Positions 1 to 7,249 of a stretch of 42,444 bases of DNA are shown piece by piece (position 1 is the first letter of the stretch; each line of letters opens with the position of its first letter). Source of the stretch: a virus; IMG/VR virus record IMGVR_UViG_3300018481_000034, positions 1 to 42,444 of that record; one strand, given 5' to 3'. The position numbers were made by a program, and so were the translations under genes. A model generated the notes under the pieces. That model made no database searches and was not told the origin of the DNA. It saw only the letters and a list, made by a program, of their open reading frames with translations.

Positions 1-813
1 GGTTAGATCCTTGGTAGCATCACGCAAAATCTGGAATACAGTATTAAGATCTTTAGCTTCGCCGGCCGCATTGAAAAAGTTATTTGCGCCTTCCTCAGTG
101 ATGATACCCAGTTTTTCTAGTTCTGCTCGAGCTTCTTTAGAATCAGGTGAGAGCTGAAGGAGGATTCGTCGCAGAGATGTACCACCGGTTGACCCCTTGA
201 TACCAGCATTGCCCAACAAGGCCAAAGCCGTAGATACATCCTCGATAGGAATCTGCAGAGCGGCAGCTACACCACCTACATACCGCATAGAAACCGCAAG
301 GTCTTCTACATCGAGTGTGGATTGGTTGGCTGCTCCAGACAACGTATCAACAACATCATTGACATCTTTAGCCTCGATGCCAAAGGTTCTCATGGCATTG
401 GCAGCAATCTCTGCTGCTCTAGCTATAGGAAGATCACCCGCCTTGGCAAGGTTGATTGTCGCTGCGCCTGCACCATCAATAATCTCAGTAGCTGACAAAC
501 CAGCCTTGGCCAATTCCAAGAATGCTTCTGCTACTTCAGTAGGACCGAAAGGACCTTGAGATCCCATGTCCAGTGCTGCTTGACGCAATGTCTCTATATC
601 TTCAGCACTAGCAGCAGTGACTGCCGAGATAGCTGAAATTTCTTTCTCAAAATCTGCCGCAGTTTTAACCGCAGTTACGAAACCACTAGCCAGGACTGTT
701 CCAAAGCCCAGCATTTGCCGGCCCGCTGATGTCAACTTTCGTCCAGCAGCATCCACACCTGAGGTGTCTATATCTATGAGGCCATGTGCGGTACCCAGGT
801 TATAATCTGGAAT
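1..813 (-). CDS. Tail tape measure protein, N-terminal part (runs off the left edge)
   Basis: About 270 codons are visible and the frame is still open at base 1. The product has the Ala/Gly-rich, helical pattern of phage tape measure proteins (PhageMin_Tail family), for example AADFEKEISAISAVTAAS followed by a long run with TEVAEAFLELAKAGLSATE and GNAGIKGSTGGTSLRRILLQ. Such proteins set tail length and line the tail tube. No ATG, GTG or TTG lies near the expected start. The frame opens right after the TGA of the upstream chaperone gene and is in the same frame as it. A strong Shine-Dalgarno GGAGG sits 6 bases before an ATT at 811-813, so ATT is taken as the start. A later CTG or TGA readthrough are alternatives. 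The position after two chaperone genes is canonical. Family call is firm; the start is not. Confidence 0.88.
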   Translation of the reverse strand, partial: MPDYNLGTAHGLIDIDTSGVDAAGRKLTSAGRQMLGFGTVLASGFVTAVKTAADFEKEISAISAVTAASAEDIETLRQAALDMGSQGPFGPTEVAEAFLELAKAGLSATEIIDGAGAATINLAKAGDLPIARAAEIAANAMRTFGIEAKDVNDVVDTLSGAANQSTLDVEDLAVSMRYVGGVAAALQIPIEDVSTALALLGNAGIKGSTGGTSLRRILLQLSPDSKEARAELEKLGIITEEGANNFFNAAGEAKDLNTVFQILRDATKDLT

Positions 814-816
814 GGT

Positions 817-1044
817 TCACCTCCCTGGTGGTTTCATTGGACGGAATCGTTGTTTGTCTGGCAACTGCAGTATTCTAGCAAGAACCTGGTAACGTTTTCG
901 GTTTCGGTCAGTATCAGTCTTAGCTTGCACTGCGTCCATTTCAGCTTCCACACTCATACCAAAGTGTCCGCAAGCCTGATCGAAACAGTAAGCAGTATAA
1001 TCATCTTGTATAGCCAGTAGCGTACTAGGACGCACCGACCACAT
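817..1044 (-). CDS. Tail assembly chaperone, second component (small)
   Basis: This 75-residue product lies between the first chaperone gene and the tape measure, the place of the lambda gpT-like part of the tail chaperone pair. ATG is 1 base after the TAA of the upstream gene, so translation is probably coupled. The frame stays open upstream of the ATG and overlaps the end of the first gene, but I saw no classical -1 slippery heptamer; reaching this frame from the first gene would need a +1 or -2 shift. The sequence is polar with CFDQACGHFGMSVEAEMDAV and a basic C-terminal end. The function is assigned from gene order only. Confidence 0.6.
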   Translation of the reverse strand: MWSVRPSTLLAIQDDYTAYCFDQACGHFGMSVEAEMDAVQAKTDTDRNRKRYQVLARILQLPDKQRFRPMKPPGR

Positions 1045-1045
1045 C

Positions 1046-1591
1046 TTAGCTTCCCGATACGTCGTCCATAACAGAGGTAAGTTCTTTACGAAAGGAGTCT
1101 ACGTCAGACGTACCTCCGACTGCATAGTTGAAAATGAACATCTTATCTTCGATATCCACTTCATCAACATACAGTATATTCGGATCTCTATAACTTTCAA
1201 CTAAGCCATTGCCTTTAGCATCCATAGGCACAGCGACTACCTGAGGTTCCACACAAGAATGGATGACAACCGCATCAACTAATGCCATCATATCTTTCAT
1301 GGCCTCAGGATTCAGGTCTAGATCTTCCATTTTGGGCTGAGCTTTGCCCTTAAGTGCCTGAGTGATAAACTCCATAAGACTATTCGGAATCTTACCTTGA
1401 GCTAGAAATACCTGAAGACCAGGTCGTTTGACCAAAGCGACATTGCCGCTAGGAACACGGATAGGGGTGCCCCCACCAGCCTTTTTCCACTGAGAAGCAG
1501 AAGTAGGTCCAGAGAGGACACCCGAATCCGGTACCTTGCTCGGCGTCACACGAGAAGGAGTTTTCTTTGCTGTCGATTTCTTTGCAACCAT
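1046..1591 (-). CDS. Tail assembly chaperone, first component
   Basis: A 181-residue protein with a Lys/Ser/Thr-rich N-terminus (about 40 residues), then an alpha-helical body containing SLMEFITQALKGKAQP and NPEAMKDMMALVDAVVIHSC. It lies directly between the major tail tube gene and the tape measure, like gpG-type chaperones that bind the tape measure during tail assembly. It resembles the longer chaperone of actinobacterial siphophages in size and in the C-terminal pattern of a conserved acidic stretch followed by FIFNYAVGG. The start is preceded by two purine-rich stretches (AGGAGG and AGGAG). Confidence 0.7.
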   Translation of the reverse strand: MVAKKSTAKKTPSRVTPSKVPDSGVLSGPTSASQWKKAGGGTPIRVPSGNVALVKRPGLQVFLAQGKIPNSLMEFITQALKGKAQPKMEDLDLNPEAMKDMMALVDAVVIHSCVEPQVVAVPMDAKGNGLVESYRDPNILYVDEVDIEDKMFIFNYAVGGTSDVDSFRKELTSVMDDVSGS

Positions 1592-1624
1592 GGGCTCCTA
1601 GGCCTCCTATATAGTGAGCATAAC

Positions 1625-1664
1625 GGTGGGCGGATGTCAAAGGACGAAAAAACACCCGCCCACC
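1625..1664 (-). terminator. Stem-loop between major tail tube and chaperone genes
   Basis: GGTGGGCGG at 1625-1633 pairs perfectly with CCGCCCACC at 1656-1664; three more pairs follow after one mismatch. It occupies the 96-base gap between the tail tube gene and the chaperone gene. No U-run follows in the direction of transcription, so it is probably a partial terminator or mRNA-stabilising hairpin that lets the abundant tube protein be made in excess of downstream products. Confidence 0.5.
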
Positions 1665-1687
1665 AGACCATGCTCAGGGTTATTATA

Positions 1688-2524
1688 TTACGATCCGCCC
1701 TGCTTATTGGTACGGATTGTCAATGAACCACCCGTCAATGAAGCAACGTTGGCAGTCATCTGTGATACGTTAATACCGGCCAAAGTACCCTTGAACTCGA
1801 TGATCCAGTCACCTGGAGCACCAGTAACAGTAACATCACCTGGGGCGATATTTGACAAGCCCTCAAGCGCCGTAGTAAGGGCTGCAACGCTGACATTGTA
1901 TGGTAGTGCTCCGGTCGTTTGAGCGGAGTAGGTGAGTGTGAATGTACCACCAGTGGCATCCGAAATGATTTCTTGGATTTCATTGGAGGTAAGCGAGATG
2001 GATGTAATGGTTTCATTCCAAGTAATGCGATAGAGGTTATCACTCGCATCGCCCAGGCCTCGACCAGAACAACTTGTCACGAAGAAAACACCATCACCGA
2101 ACTCACCCTCGAGAGTATCATCTGCCTTACACTTATAGATAATGACGTGGACGTCACCACCATCGTCGGCAATAGATTGACCCTCGATACGGAAGTATCG
2201 GCGTTGATCAGTAGTCTTCTTCAGGAAGTCTTTCACCTCGGCAGTGCCCGAACCCGATGATGTGACAGTGCCACCACTGAGTACGTTCCATGCCTCGATA
2301 GAAATACCACCTGCTTCTAGTTCCCATTCAACTACTGGACCTTTACCATGGATAGCCCAAAGTCGATCATCCCCACGGAGTTCCTCATAATCTTCGGCTT
2401 CTGAGAAGCTAAGAGTTTGAGCCACCGGAAGATCAACTGTGGTAGCCAAGGTACCATCCGCGTTGATAGGTGTCAATTTAATATCCCTCAAGCCAAACGG
2501 CAATACGGGATCAGTTAGCGGCAT
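1688..2524 (-). CDS. Major tail tube protein with C-terminal Ig-like domain
   Basis: A 278-residue protein. Residues about 1-180 form the tube domain (LPFGLRDIKLTPI, EWELEAGGISIEAW, FRIEGQSIADDGGDVHVIIYKC). Residues about 190-275 form a separate beta-rich domain of a type often repeated in phage tail proteins (NEIQEIISDATGGTFTLTYS and a VTVTGAPGDW core), comparable in place to the Ig-like tail domain of lambda gpV. Gene order between the connector genes and the tail chaperones supports the call. A close paralogue of the tube domain begins the 877-residue protein at 21136-23769. Start ATG has GGAAGG 7 bases upstream. Confidence 0.85.
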   Translation of the reverse strand: MPLTDPVLPFGLRDIKLTPINADGTLATTVDLPVAQTLSFSEAEDYEELRGDDRLWAIHGKGPVVEWELEAGGISIEAWNVLSGGTVTSSGSGTAEVKDFLKKTTDQRRYFRIEGQSIADDGGDVHVIIYKCKADDTLEGEFGDGVFFVTSCSGRGLGDASDNLYRITWNETITSISLTSNEIQEIISDATGGTFTLTYSAQTTGALPYNVSVAALTTALEGLSNIAPGDVTVTGAPGDWIIEFKGTLAGINVSQMTANVASLTGGSLTIRTNKQGGS

Positions 2525-2717
2525 TATACTTCCTTCCCTGAGCTGGGTGTGGAGGCGTTTTAAACCTCAGAGTTTCTAACAAATCTCCCTTAATAGAGAA
2601 GCGATGGATAATCACGACACCCGGGCGCTTACCACACCAACGACTGTCACATCGAACCTCGATGACATCATCCTCCATGGTTCCATGAAGTTTATTCTCG
2701 CACCTTAGTTCAATCAT
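2511..2717 (-). CDS. Small zinc-binding protein of the head-tail region (Com-like)
   Basis: A 68-residue protein starting MIELRCENKLHG with two Cys pairs' worth of ligands (C6, then CDSRWCG), the pattern of small actinophage proteins found beside the tail tube gene and of Mu Com-like zinc-binding translational regulators. The start at 2717 is preferred over upstream GTG/ATG codons at 2726/2723, because it has a GGAAG at good distance and matches the usual N-terminus. The end overlaps the start of the tail tube gene by 14 bases. The role is unknown; regulation of the next gene's translation is a guess. Confidence 0.6.
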   Translation of the reverse strand: MIELRCENKLHGTMEDDVIEVRCDSRWCGKRPGVVIIHRFSIKGDLLETLRFKTPPHPAQGRKYNAAN

Positions 2718-2735
2718 TCCCATCACTTCCGCAGG

Positions 2736-3023
2736 TTACTGATCACCTTCGACCGTTTCAACCCATACTCCACCCTCTTCGGTACCTTTGGGGCCCCTTT
2801 GAGTTTCGGCTGGGCGAGTGCTCGGTTCTTCCGGTGCGGCTTCTTCCAATTCGTCAGGAAACTCATCCAGCAACTTCCTTGCCTCACCATCTGGCAACTC
2901 AAGGACAAAGTTGTTACTGGCTTCCCACACCAACTCTTCCGGATCTTCTTCAGTCCGGTTCGGGTCAGGGTTTGGAATTACTCTCCTGTGGTTTGCGGAA
3001 GGAGCATTGTATTTGACTCTCAT
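2736..3023 (-). CDS. Hypothetical protein in the head-tail connector cluster
   Basis: A 95-residue, strongly acidic protein (many Glu and Pro in the second half). The start ATGA overlaps the stop of the tail terminator gene and has AAGGAGG upstream, so it is well supported as a gene. The middle segment LPDGEARKLLDEFPDELEEA looks helical. I do not recognise a family; the position suggests a head-tail or tail assembly role. Confidence 0.55.
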   Translation of the reverse strand: MRVKYNAPSANHRRVIPNPDPNRTEEDPEELVWEASNNFVLELPDGEARKLLDEFPDELEEAAPEEPSTRPAETQRGPKGTEEGGVWVETVEGDQ

Positions 3024-3418
3024 GTAACCTCCTTGTAAAGAACACGGAATCTTATAAACCTTGTGACAGTACCCATATCTGGGTCCTTGAAATCTTCACT
3101 AGCATCTATCCAACGAACTGATACCACACCAGCCAGTTTATCAGAAGCATTGGTAAAGAGGTTTCTGAGTATCTGAATGATGTCGTCGAGACGTAGATAA
3201 TCACCCGGCACATCGTGTACAAATACCTGAAAACTCTGAGTGAAGACCTTGGACAGATCATCACCCATCATCTCAGGTTGAACTACAAACATCTTGTACA
3301 TGATGTAGGGTTTCGTAGGGACTTCTTGCAAAACGCTTGACTCATAAATACGACTACCAACATGGGCCGTCAAGGGAGCATACCCTACCATCTTACCGTA
3401 GATCCATGACCTAATCAT
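3020..3418 (-). CDS. Tail terminator / tail completion protein
   Basis: 132 residues with the size, position and pattern of siphovirus tail terminator proteins, which cap the tail tube below the connector: MIRSWIYGKMVGYAPLTAHVG at the start, then RIYESSVLQEVPTKPYIMYK and a central segment predicted beta (FQVFVHD). The upstream ATG at 3454 is in frame but has no ribosome site; the ATG at 3418 overlaps the previous stop by 8 bases and follows a GGGGA, so it is preferred. Confidence 0.7.
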   Translation of the reverse strand: MIRSWIYGKMVGYAPLTAHVGSRIYESSVLQEVPTKPYIMYKMFVVQPEMMGDDLSKVFTQSFQVFVHDVPGDYLRLDDIIQILRNLFTNASDKLAGVVSVRWIDASEDFKDPDMGTVTRFIRFRVLYKEVT

Positions 3419-3779
3419 AGTAAACAATCCCCGATAAGATATCTGAGAGGTCATTCATCAACTCAGGACCAAGTATTTCTATGGTGGGCAGGATGATCGC
3501 GTAAAGACCACCCCAACGGATTTCTAGCCAAATGCCATAGTCCATTGTGTGGAATAAAGAAATGCCGAAAGAAGACTGTGTGATCAAAGGTTCAGATTTC
3601 AAACCCTGTCTCGCATCGCCAGTGCGGTCTTCCCAAGGCGCATTCGCTTGGGCATACTCTGCTAGCTTCGGTGCAAACTCACGCACCTTCTCTTCTAATT
3701 TCTTCTTTGTCTTAGCGCTAAAATTATCCAGTCCATCCCATAAAGTATCAACACCCCAGTCCCAGTCAATTTGTGGCAT
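3411..3779 (-). CDS. HK97 gp10-like neck / tail-joining protein
   Basis: 122 residues from MPQIDWDWG. The body has a helix KTKKKLEEKVREFAPKLAEYAQ followed by APWEDRTGDARQGLKSEP, the typical signature of HK97 gp10-family proteins (N-APWRTGNARRSL type). These sit at the head-tail joint. The start is chosen at 3779 because AGAGG lies 5 bases upstream and it overlaps the previous gene by 14 bases; a longer frame upstream has no ribosome site. Confidence 0.75.
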   Translation of the reverse strand: MPQIDWDWGVDTLWDGLDNFSAKTKKKLEEKVREFAPKLAEYAQANAPWEDRTGDARQGLKSEPLITQSSFGISLFHTMDYGIWLEIRWGGLYAIILPTIEILGPELMNDLSDILSGIVYYD

Positions 3780-4179
3780 TCGGACCTCTGTAAATAATGC
3801 CGGCCTGTTTGTGGTCGTGTCTTCTGACTTGAACGAAGTTGACCTCGTATCTGCCCGGATTGAGAATTTTACCATCGGTCCATAGAAAGTAATCATTCTT
3901 TTCTATGTCTATCTCTGGAGTTGCAATCAGAACATATTCGATCAACGAAGTTTCATCCTCGCCAGTCTTGAGATTAGCCCTTGCTAGTTCGATGGTAAGG
4001 CGGCGCTTAAAGGGCATAAAGGAGAACCTCTGCTCTTCAAGCACCACCTCGCCATTGATAACCCTACCGCCTGCTGCCGTGGTTGTCCAGGAGGGCCGAT
4101 GCAGAATGATAGGAATATAGTCTAGGTCGATATACCTAAGCATCAACCTATTCCGTACCTGTCGCTCTGTCCAGCTCAT
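3766..4179 (-). CDS. Head closure / stopper protein
   Basis: 137 residues, start ATGA overlapping the adaptor stop. The N-terminus MSWTERQVRNRLMLRYIDLDYIPI leads into a beta-rich body (IEYVLIATPEIDIEKNDYFLWTDG, then YEVNFVQVRRHDHKQ), the usual form of siphovirus head-closure proteins whose second half describes a small barrel. Identification rests on gene order (adaptor, stopper, neck, terminator) together with this pattern. Confidence 0.65.
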   Translation of the reverse strand: MSWTERQVRNRLMLRYIDLDYIPIILHRPSWTTTAAGGRVINGEVVLEEQRFSFMPFKRRLTIELARANLKTGEDETSLIEYVLIATPEIDIEKNDYFLWTDGKILNPGRYEVNFVQVRRHDHKQAGIIYRGPNATN

Positions 4180-4511
4180 CTGTTTGAATTCTCTCTACGA
4201 ATGTTACCGATAACTGCTCTACCCCTCCCTGAGGTCGGGGCAAAGCCGGCATACATATCGACCATTCGTTTTGCTGCTTTGTGAAGTTCTGTCAACTCTC
4301 GCATGGCATTACCTTCGTTAACCGTAACTAGGTTTGCGTAGTTGGCCATCTTCGCCATCCACCCATGCCATGCGGCAGCCTCTACAGTACTACCAATCTC
4401 GAGGAAATCATCGACTTCCTCATTACTGAACATAGTATCTGCATCGGTCTTGCCAGCAGGAATGCTTTCACCTAAAAGCAAACGAAGGCGCTCATGCGAG
4501 GTTTGATTCAC
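4176..4511 (-). CDS. Head-tail adaptor (connector) protein
   Basis: 111 residues, mostly helical (ERLRLLLGES, FSNEEVDDFLEIGSTVEAAAWHGW, NAMRELTELHKAAKRMVDMYAG), the typical pattern of gp6/gp15-like adaptors that bind under the portal ring. GTG start overlaps the preceding stop as GTGA. Located directly after the capsid block, as expected. Confidence 0.72.
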   Translation of the reverse strand: MNQTSHERLRLLLGESIPAGKTDADTMFSNEEVDDFLEIGSTVEAAAWHGWMAKMANYANLVTVNEGNAMRELTELHKAAKRMVDMYAGFAPTSGRGRAVIGNIRRENSNR

Positions 4512-4969
4512 GAGGTTCGATCCTCCTGTGTAAGTTGGTCACTATCGTAACGACGTAGTCGCTCGATAAGTTCTTGCTTCTTCCCACTCACCACGAGTTC
4601 ATTCTCACGCAGTGAATCACGGAGTTCTTCGGCAGTCCATTGGTCATAGTCGTCCTCAGTGGTGCCTTCAGACATACCTTCAGTTCCTTCTCCTCTGACT
4701 TCGACTACACCTCCTCGATCACCGATACGAGGTGGACCTTCCTCTTCTTCCTGCTTCTTACGACGATAGAACTCTTTGAGTTGTTCCGCCGAGAAGTTTT
4801 TGACAACATCCCATCCATCGCCCTCATCCGCATAGGCAACGCCTGTAAACGGATCACGCTTAATGGGTGTAACGCCAGCAGGAAGTTGGCCACGGTCCTG
4901 AAGATAAATGATCTCCGCCTCTGTAAGATCGCCAGAAGCAATCTTATCTGGGTCAATTTTCATACTCAT
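4508..4969 (-). CDS. Head-region protein with a C-terminal SAP domain
   Basis: 153 residues. The N-terminal third contains LTEAEIIYLQDRGQLPAGV; the middle is charged and Gly/Glu-rich; the last 40 residues (about 110-145) match a SAP motif: WTAEELRDSLRENELVVSG followed by KKQELIERLRRYD. SAP domains usually bind DNA or chromatin-like partners, so a role at the DNA-filled head vertex is plausible but inferred. AAGGAG lies 7 bases before the ATG. It follows the major capsid gene and overlaps the adaptor gene. Confidence 0.65.
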   Translation of the reverse strand: MSMKIDPDKIASGDLTEAEIIYLQDRGQLPAGVTPIKRDPFTGVAYADEGDGWDVVKNFSAEQLKEFYRRKKQEEEEGPPRIGDRGGVVEVRGEGTEGMSEGTTEDDYDQWTAEELRDSLRENELVVSGKKQELIERLRRYDSDQLTQEDRTS

Positions 4970-4980
4970 GTCAGGTCTCC

Positions 4981-6156
4981 TTACGCGTATGCCGCTGGGA
5001 TGGTGTAAGTCCCACCGGTTCCGAGTTCGGTCACCACACCTGCACCACGATGCCGGACACCAGTTCCGAAACCATGCAGGTAGAATGAGTCGATCAACGG
5101 ATAGTCAGGAGTACGACCCTTGACCAACCGCAGACCACGGAGTGAAGCATTCTCATGTTGACGAATGCCGATAGGATTGCCGATATTGTCAGGACCACCT
5201 GAAGCCAGACCAACGATGTAGTTGCTGGGGATGTATTCTTCCTCAATAACTACCCATGGACCATATGTTCCAATGGTGCGGAGACCAGGAACATTGACTG
5301 TAGGAGGACGACCGACAATACCACTATTCGCTGGAAGAAATACCCCGCCACCAACTGCTTCACCTGGAATGAAGGTGTACAAAGAACCACCAACACCAGC
5401 TACCATGGCACGAATCAACAGACCTTCCTGGCGTGAGCACAGGAGAAGGAGCTGATATCCATTGGCAAGGCTATAGCCATGATGATACAGATGATCTTCC
5501 ATCGTGTTAATATCACCAGCATCGAGAGTCAAAGAACCACTCTCAAGATAGTGATTATGTGAAGCCGCGTGGGTGACGTTCTTCCACTTAGGCGGAACCA
5601 TCGAGTCACCGTTATAGAACGGGTACACGTTATAGGCTACACCCTCGATTGTGGCAGCATTGGTGGTGCTGTTGAACAAACGACGCATGATCCGGGTGAA
5701 CAGGAGACGATTGTCCGCCTCGAGTGCCTGGTTATTGAGGGCAGCGAGTTGCTCCGAAGAGGTCTCTGCCAGGAACATCCAGGTGTACCGGATTGCCAAG
5801 TCCCACCACTTGAAGTCATATCCATGCTGGAACGCTGGGCCCAGACGGATACCGACCGGCTCACCGAACTCCGATGCTTCTTGGAAATTCTCTTCTACTG
5901 GGTATCGAACATTTTCGATAAGTGTTGATACGTTGTAGGTAAGCATGTTCACCAACGCAGAACGCTGGCGATTCCAAAGGGCAACGGTACGACTGAATTC
6001 GTCCCACATGTTATTGAGGGCAACGCCATCAGTCGTCTCGGTAATGAGATCTGCCATCTCATTATAGCCTCGAGCGCCACCCGAAGCCTGAGCCATCTTG
6101 AGGATGAACTCCCGTTGTTTGGGGTCAAGAAGATTAGGAAGCGAAGTTTTGTACAT
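4981..6156 (-). CDS. Major capsid protein
   Basis: About 391 residues beginning MYKTSLPNLLDPKQREFIL. Size, position (scaffold, decoration, capsid, connectors) and sequence type (YNEMADLITETTDG, FSRTVALWNRQRSALVNML, VRYPVEENFQEASEFGEPVG) fit HK97-fold capsid proteins of actinobacterial siphophages. The shell is built from several hundred copies. A TTG at 6162 two codons upstream is an alternative start. The start overlaps the end of the decoration gene by about 23 bases. No capsid protease is seen nearby, so maturation by N-terminal cleavage is not indicated. Confidence 0.85.
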   Translation of the reverse strand: MYKTSLPNLLDPKQREFILKMAQASGGARGYNEMADLITETTDGVALNNMWDEFSRTVALWNRQRSALVNMLTYNVSTLIENVRYPVEENFQEASEFGEPVGIRLGPAFQHGYDFKWWDLAIRYTWMFLAETSSEQLAALNNQALEADNRLLFTRIMRRLFNSTTNAATIEGVAYNVYPFYNGDSMVPPKWKNVTHAASHNHYLESGSLTLDAGDINTMEDHLYHHGYSLANGYQLLLLCSRQEGLLIRAMVAGVGGSLYTFIPGEAVGGGVFLPANSGIVGRPPTVNVPGLRTIGTYGPWVVIEEEYIPSNYIVGLASGGPDNIGNPIGIRQHENASLRGLRLVKGRTPDYPLIDSFYLHGFGTGVRHRGAGVVTELGTGGTYTIPAAYA

Positions 6157-6502
6157 TGACAACCAACCTATCTGCCTCGACGGTGAAACCGATGTAAACC
6201 TGTGTGGCTGATACAGCGGCGGATGATATGACGCCAGTTGTGGTGTTCGCAGTGTATGCAGTGCCTGCTGCGAGAGCAGCCTCTACAATCTCACCGTGAT
6301 TCATCACGTCGATGACATCTCCAGCAACTCTGTTTGCCGGTTGACAAATTACACCGACAATTCCTGTCTGGCCGGCTCCGACCACCACTCTTCCGCTTGA
6401 GTTAATACCAACTGCTATTGGAGCAACAGCACCGGTATAGTTAGCGTTGAGAGGCGCTCGAGTCCCACCACCGACAGGGTTATATTTATCAAAACGAGCC
6501 AA
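6134..6502 (-). CDS. Capsid decoration / cement protein
   Basis: 122 residues, Gly/Ala/Val-rich beta protein (IAVGINSSGRVVVGAGQTG, then GVICQPANRVAGDVIDVMNHGEI) of the type of DUF2190-like capsid stabilising proteins, which attach to the outside of the shell. It lies immediately before the major capsid gene and after the scaffold, the usual place. The end runs 23 bases into the capsid gene. Confidence 0.72.
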   Translation of the reverse strand: MARFDKYNPVGGGTRAPLNANYTGAVAPIAVGINSSGRVVVGAGQTGIVGVICQPANRVAGDVIDVMNHGEIVEAALAAGTAYTANTTTGVISSAAVSATQVYIGFTVEADRLVVNVQNFAS

Positions 6503-6526
6503 GCTCGTCCCCTTCCTAGTGTGTGG

Positions 6527-7219
6527 TTAACCCCGACGAAGCGCTGGATATTTCTCGATCAGCGCCTGATCAGGATCTGGTTCTCCTTTACCATTTCTAC
6601 CACCGGCAAACTTAGATCCGCTAGCAGGAGGCTTAGTCTCACCGATGAGGTGTGGCTTCTTTGTTACCAAAGTTTTCAACGCGGCTTCGACCGACTTCTC
6701 GTCGATAACGATGTCGTCTGGTTCGTCTTCATCCTGCTCCACGTCGATTTCTTCTCGATCGACGAGGCGTAGGGCATCATCAAGGTCAACGAACTTCATC
6801 GCCGTGGCCTTCTTCTGAATGACGTTGTCCAATGCTGATTGCTTTAGTTTCGCAGCAAGCTTCTCTGCCTTGGTCTTGTTTTCCGAGGCTTCATTCTTTG
6901 CCTGGTCGAGCTCAGAGGCCTCTTTGTTTTGAAGAGTCTTCTGTGACTTGGCCAGTTTTCGATTCTCCTTCTCAAGCTTCCTCCGAGCATCTCGCTCTTT
7001 CTTGAGGGCAGTCTTGAGGGCGGTGTTATCTGGTTGATCGTCCTCTTCTCCGTCGTCTTCGTCACCTTCGGTTTCGTCGTCATCAGTTTGATCATCCGCT
7101 TCACCTTCAGAATCATTCTTCTGGTCAGGCTTTGTATCATCCTTCTTGTCTTCGAATCCTCGTATAACGAGAAACTTAAAATCCTCCAGAGTAAGAGGAG
7201 TATAACTTTTGCAACCCAT
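6527..7219 (-). CDS. Capsid scaffold protein
   Basis: About 230 residues. Residues 25-75 are extremely acidic (runs of DD/EE/GD), residues 75-150 form a long charged coiled coil (KKERDARRKLEKENRKLAKSQ), and the C-terminal end is basic/Gly-rich (GSKFAGGRNGKGEPDP). This layout is typical of internal scaffolds that direct capsid assembly and leave before DNA entry. AAAGGA lies 8 bases before the chosen ATG at 7219; a GTG sits directly before it. Confidence 0.75.
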   Translation of the reverse strand: MGCKSYTPLTLEDFKFLVIRGFEDKKDDTKPDQKNDSEGEADDQTDDDETEGDEDDGEEDDQPDNTALKTALKKERDARRKLEKENRKLAKSQKTLQNKEASELDQAKNEASENKTKAEKLAAKLKQSALDNVIQKKATAMKFVDLDDALRLVDREEIDVEQDEDEPDDIVIDEKSVEAALKTLVTKKPHLIGETKPPASGSKFAGGRNGKGEPDPDQALIEKYPALRRG

Positions 7220-7249
7220 CACGGGTTCCTTTCTTACGGCCTCTCGCCG

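Noticed and set aside
197-1020. Plus-strand open frames across the left end
   Set aside because: They mirror the tape measure and chaperone genes on the other strand; no ribosome sites and no protein-like motifs.
1046-1120. Programmed -1 frameshift between the tail chaperone genes
   Set aside because: No X-XXY-YYZ heptamer found near the end of the first gene, and the second frame is +1/-2 relative to the first.
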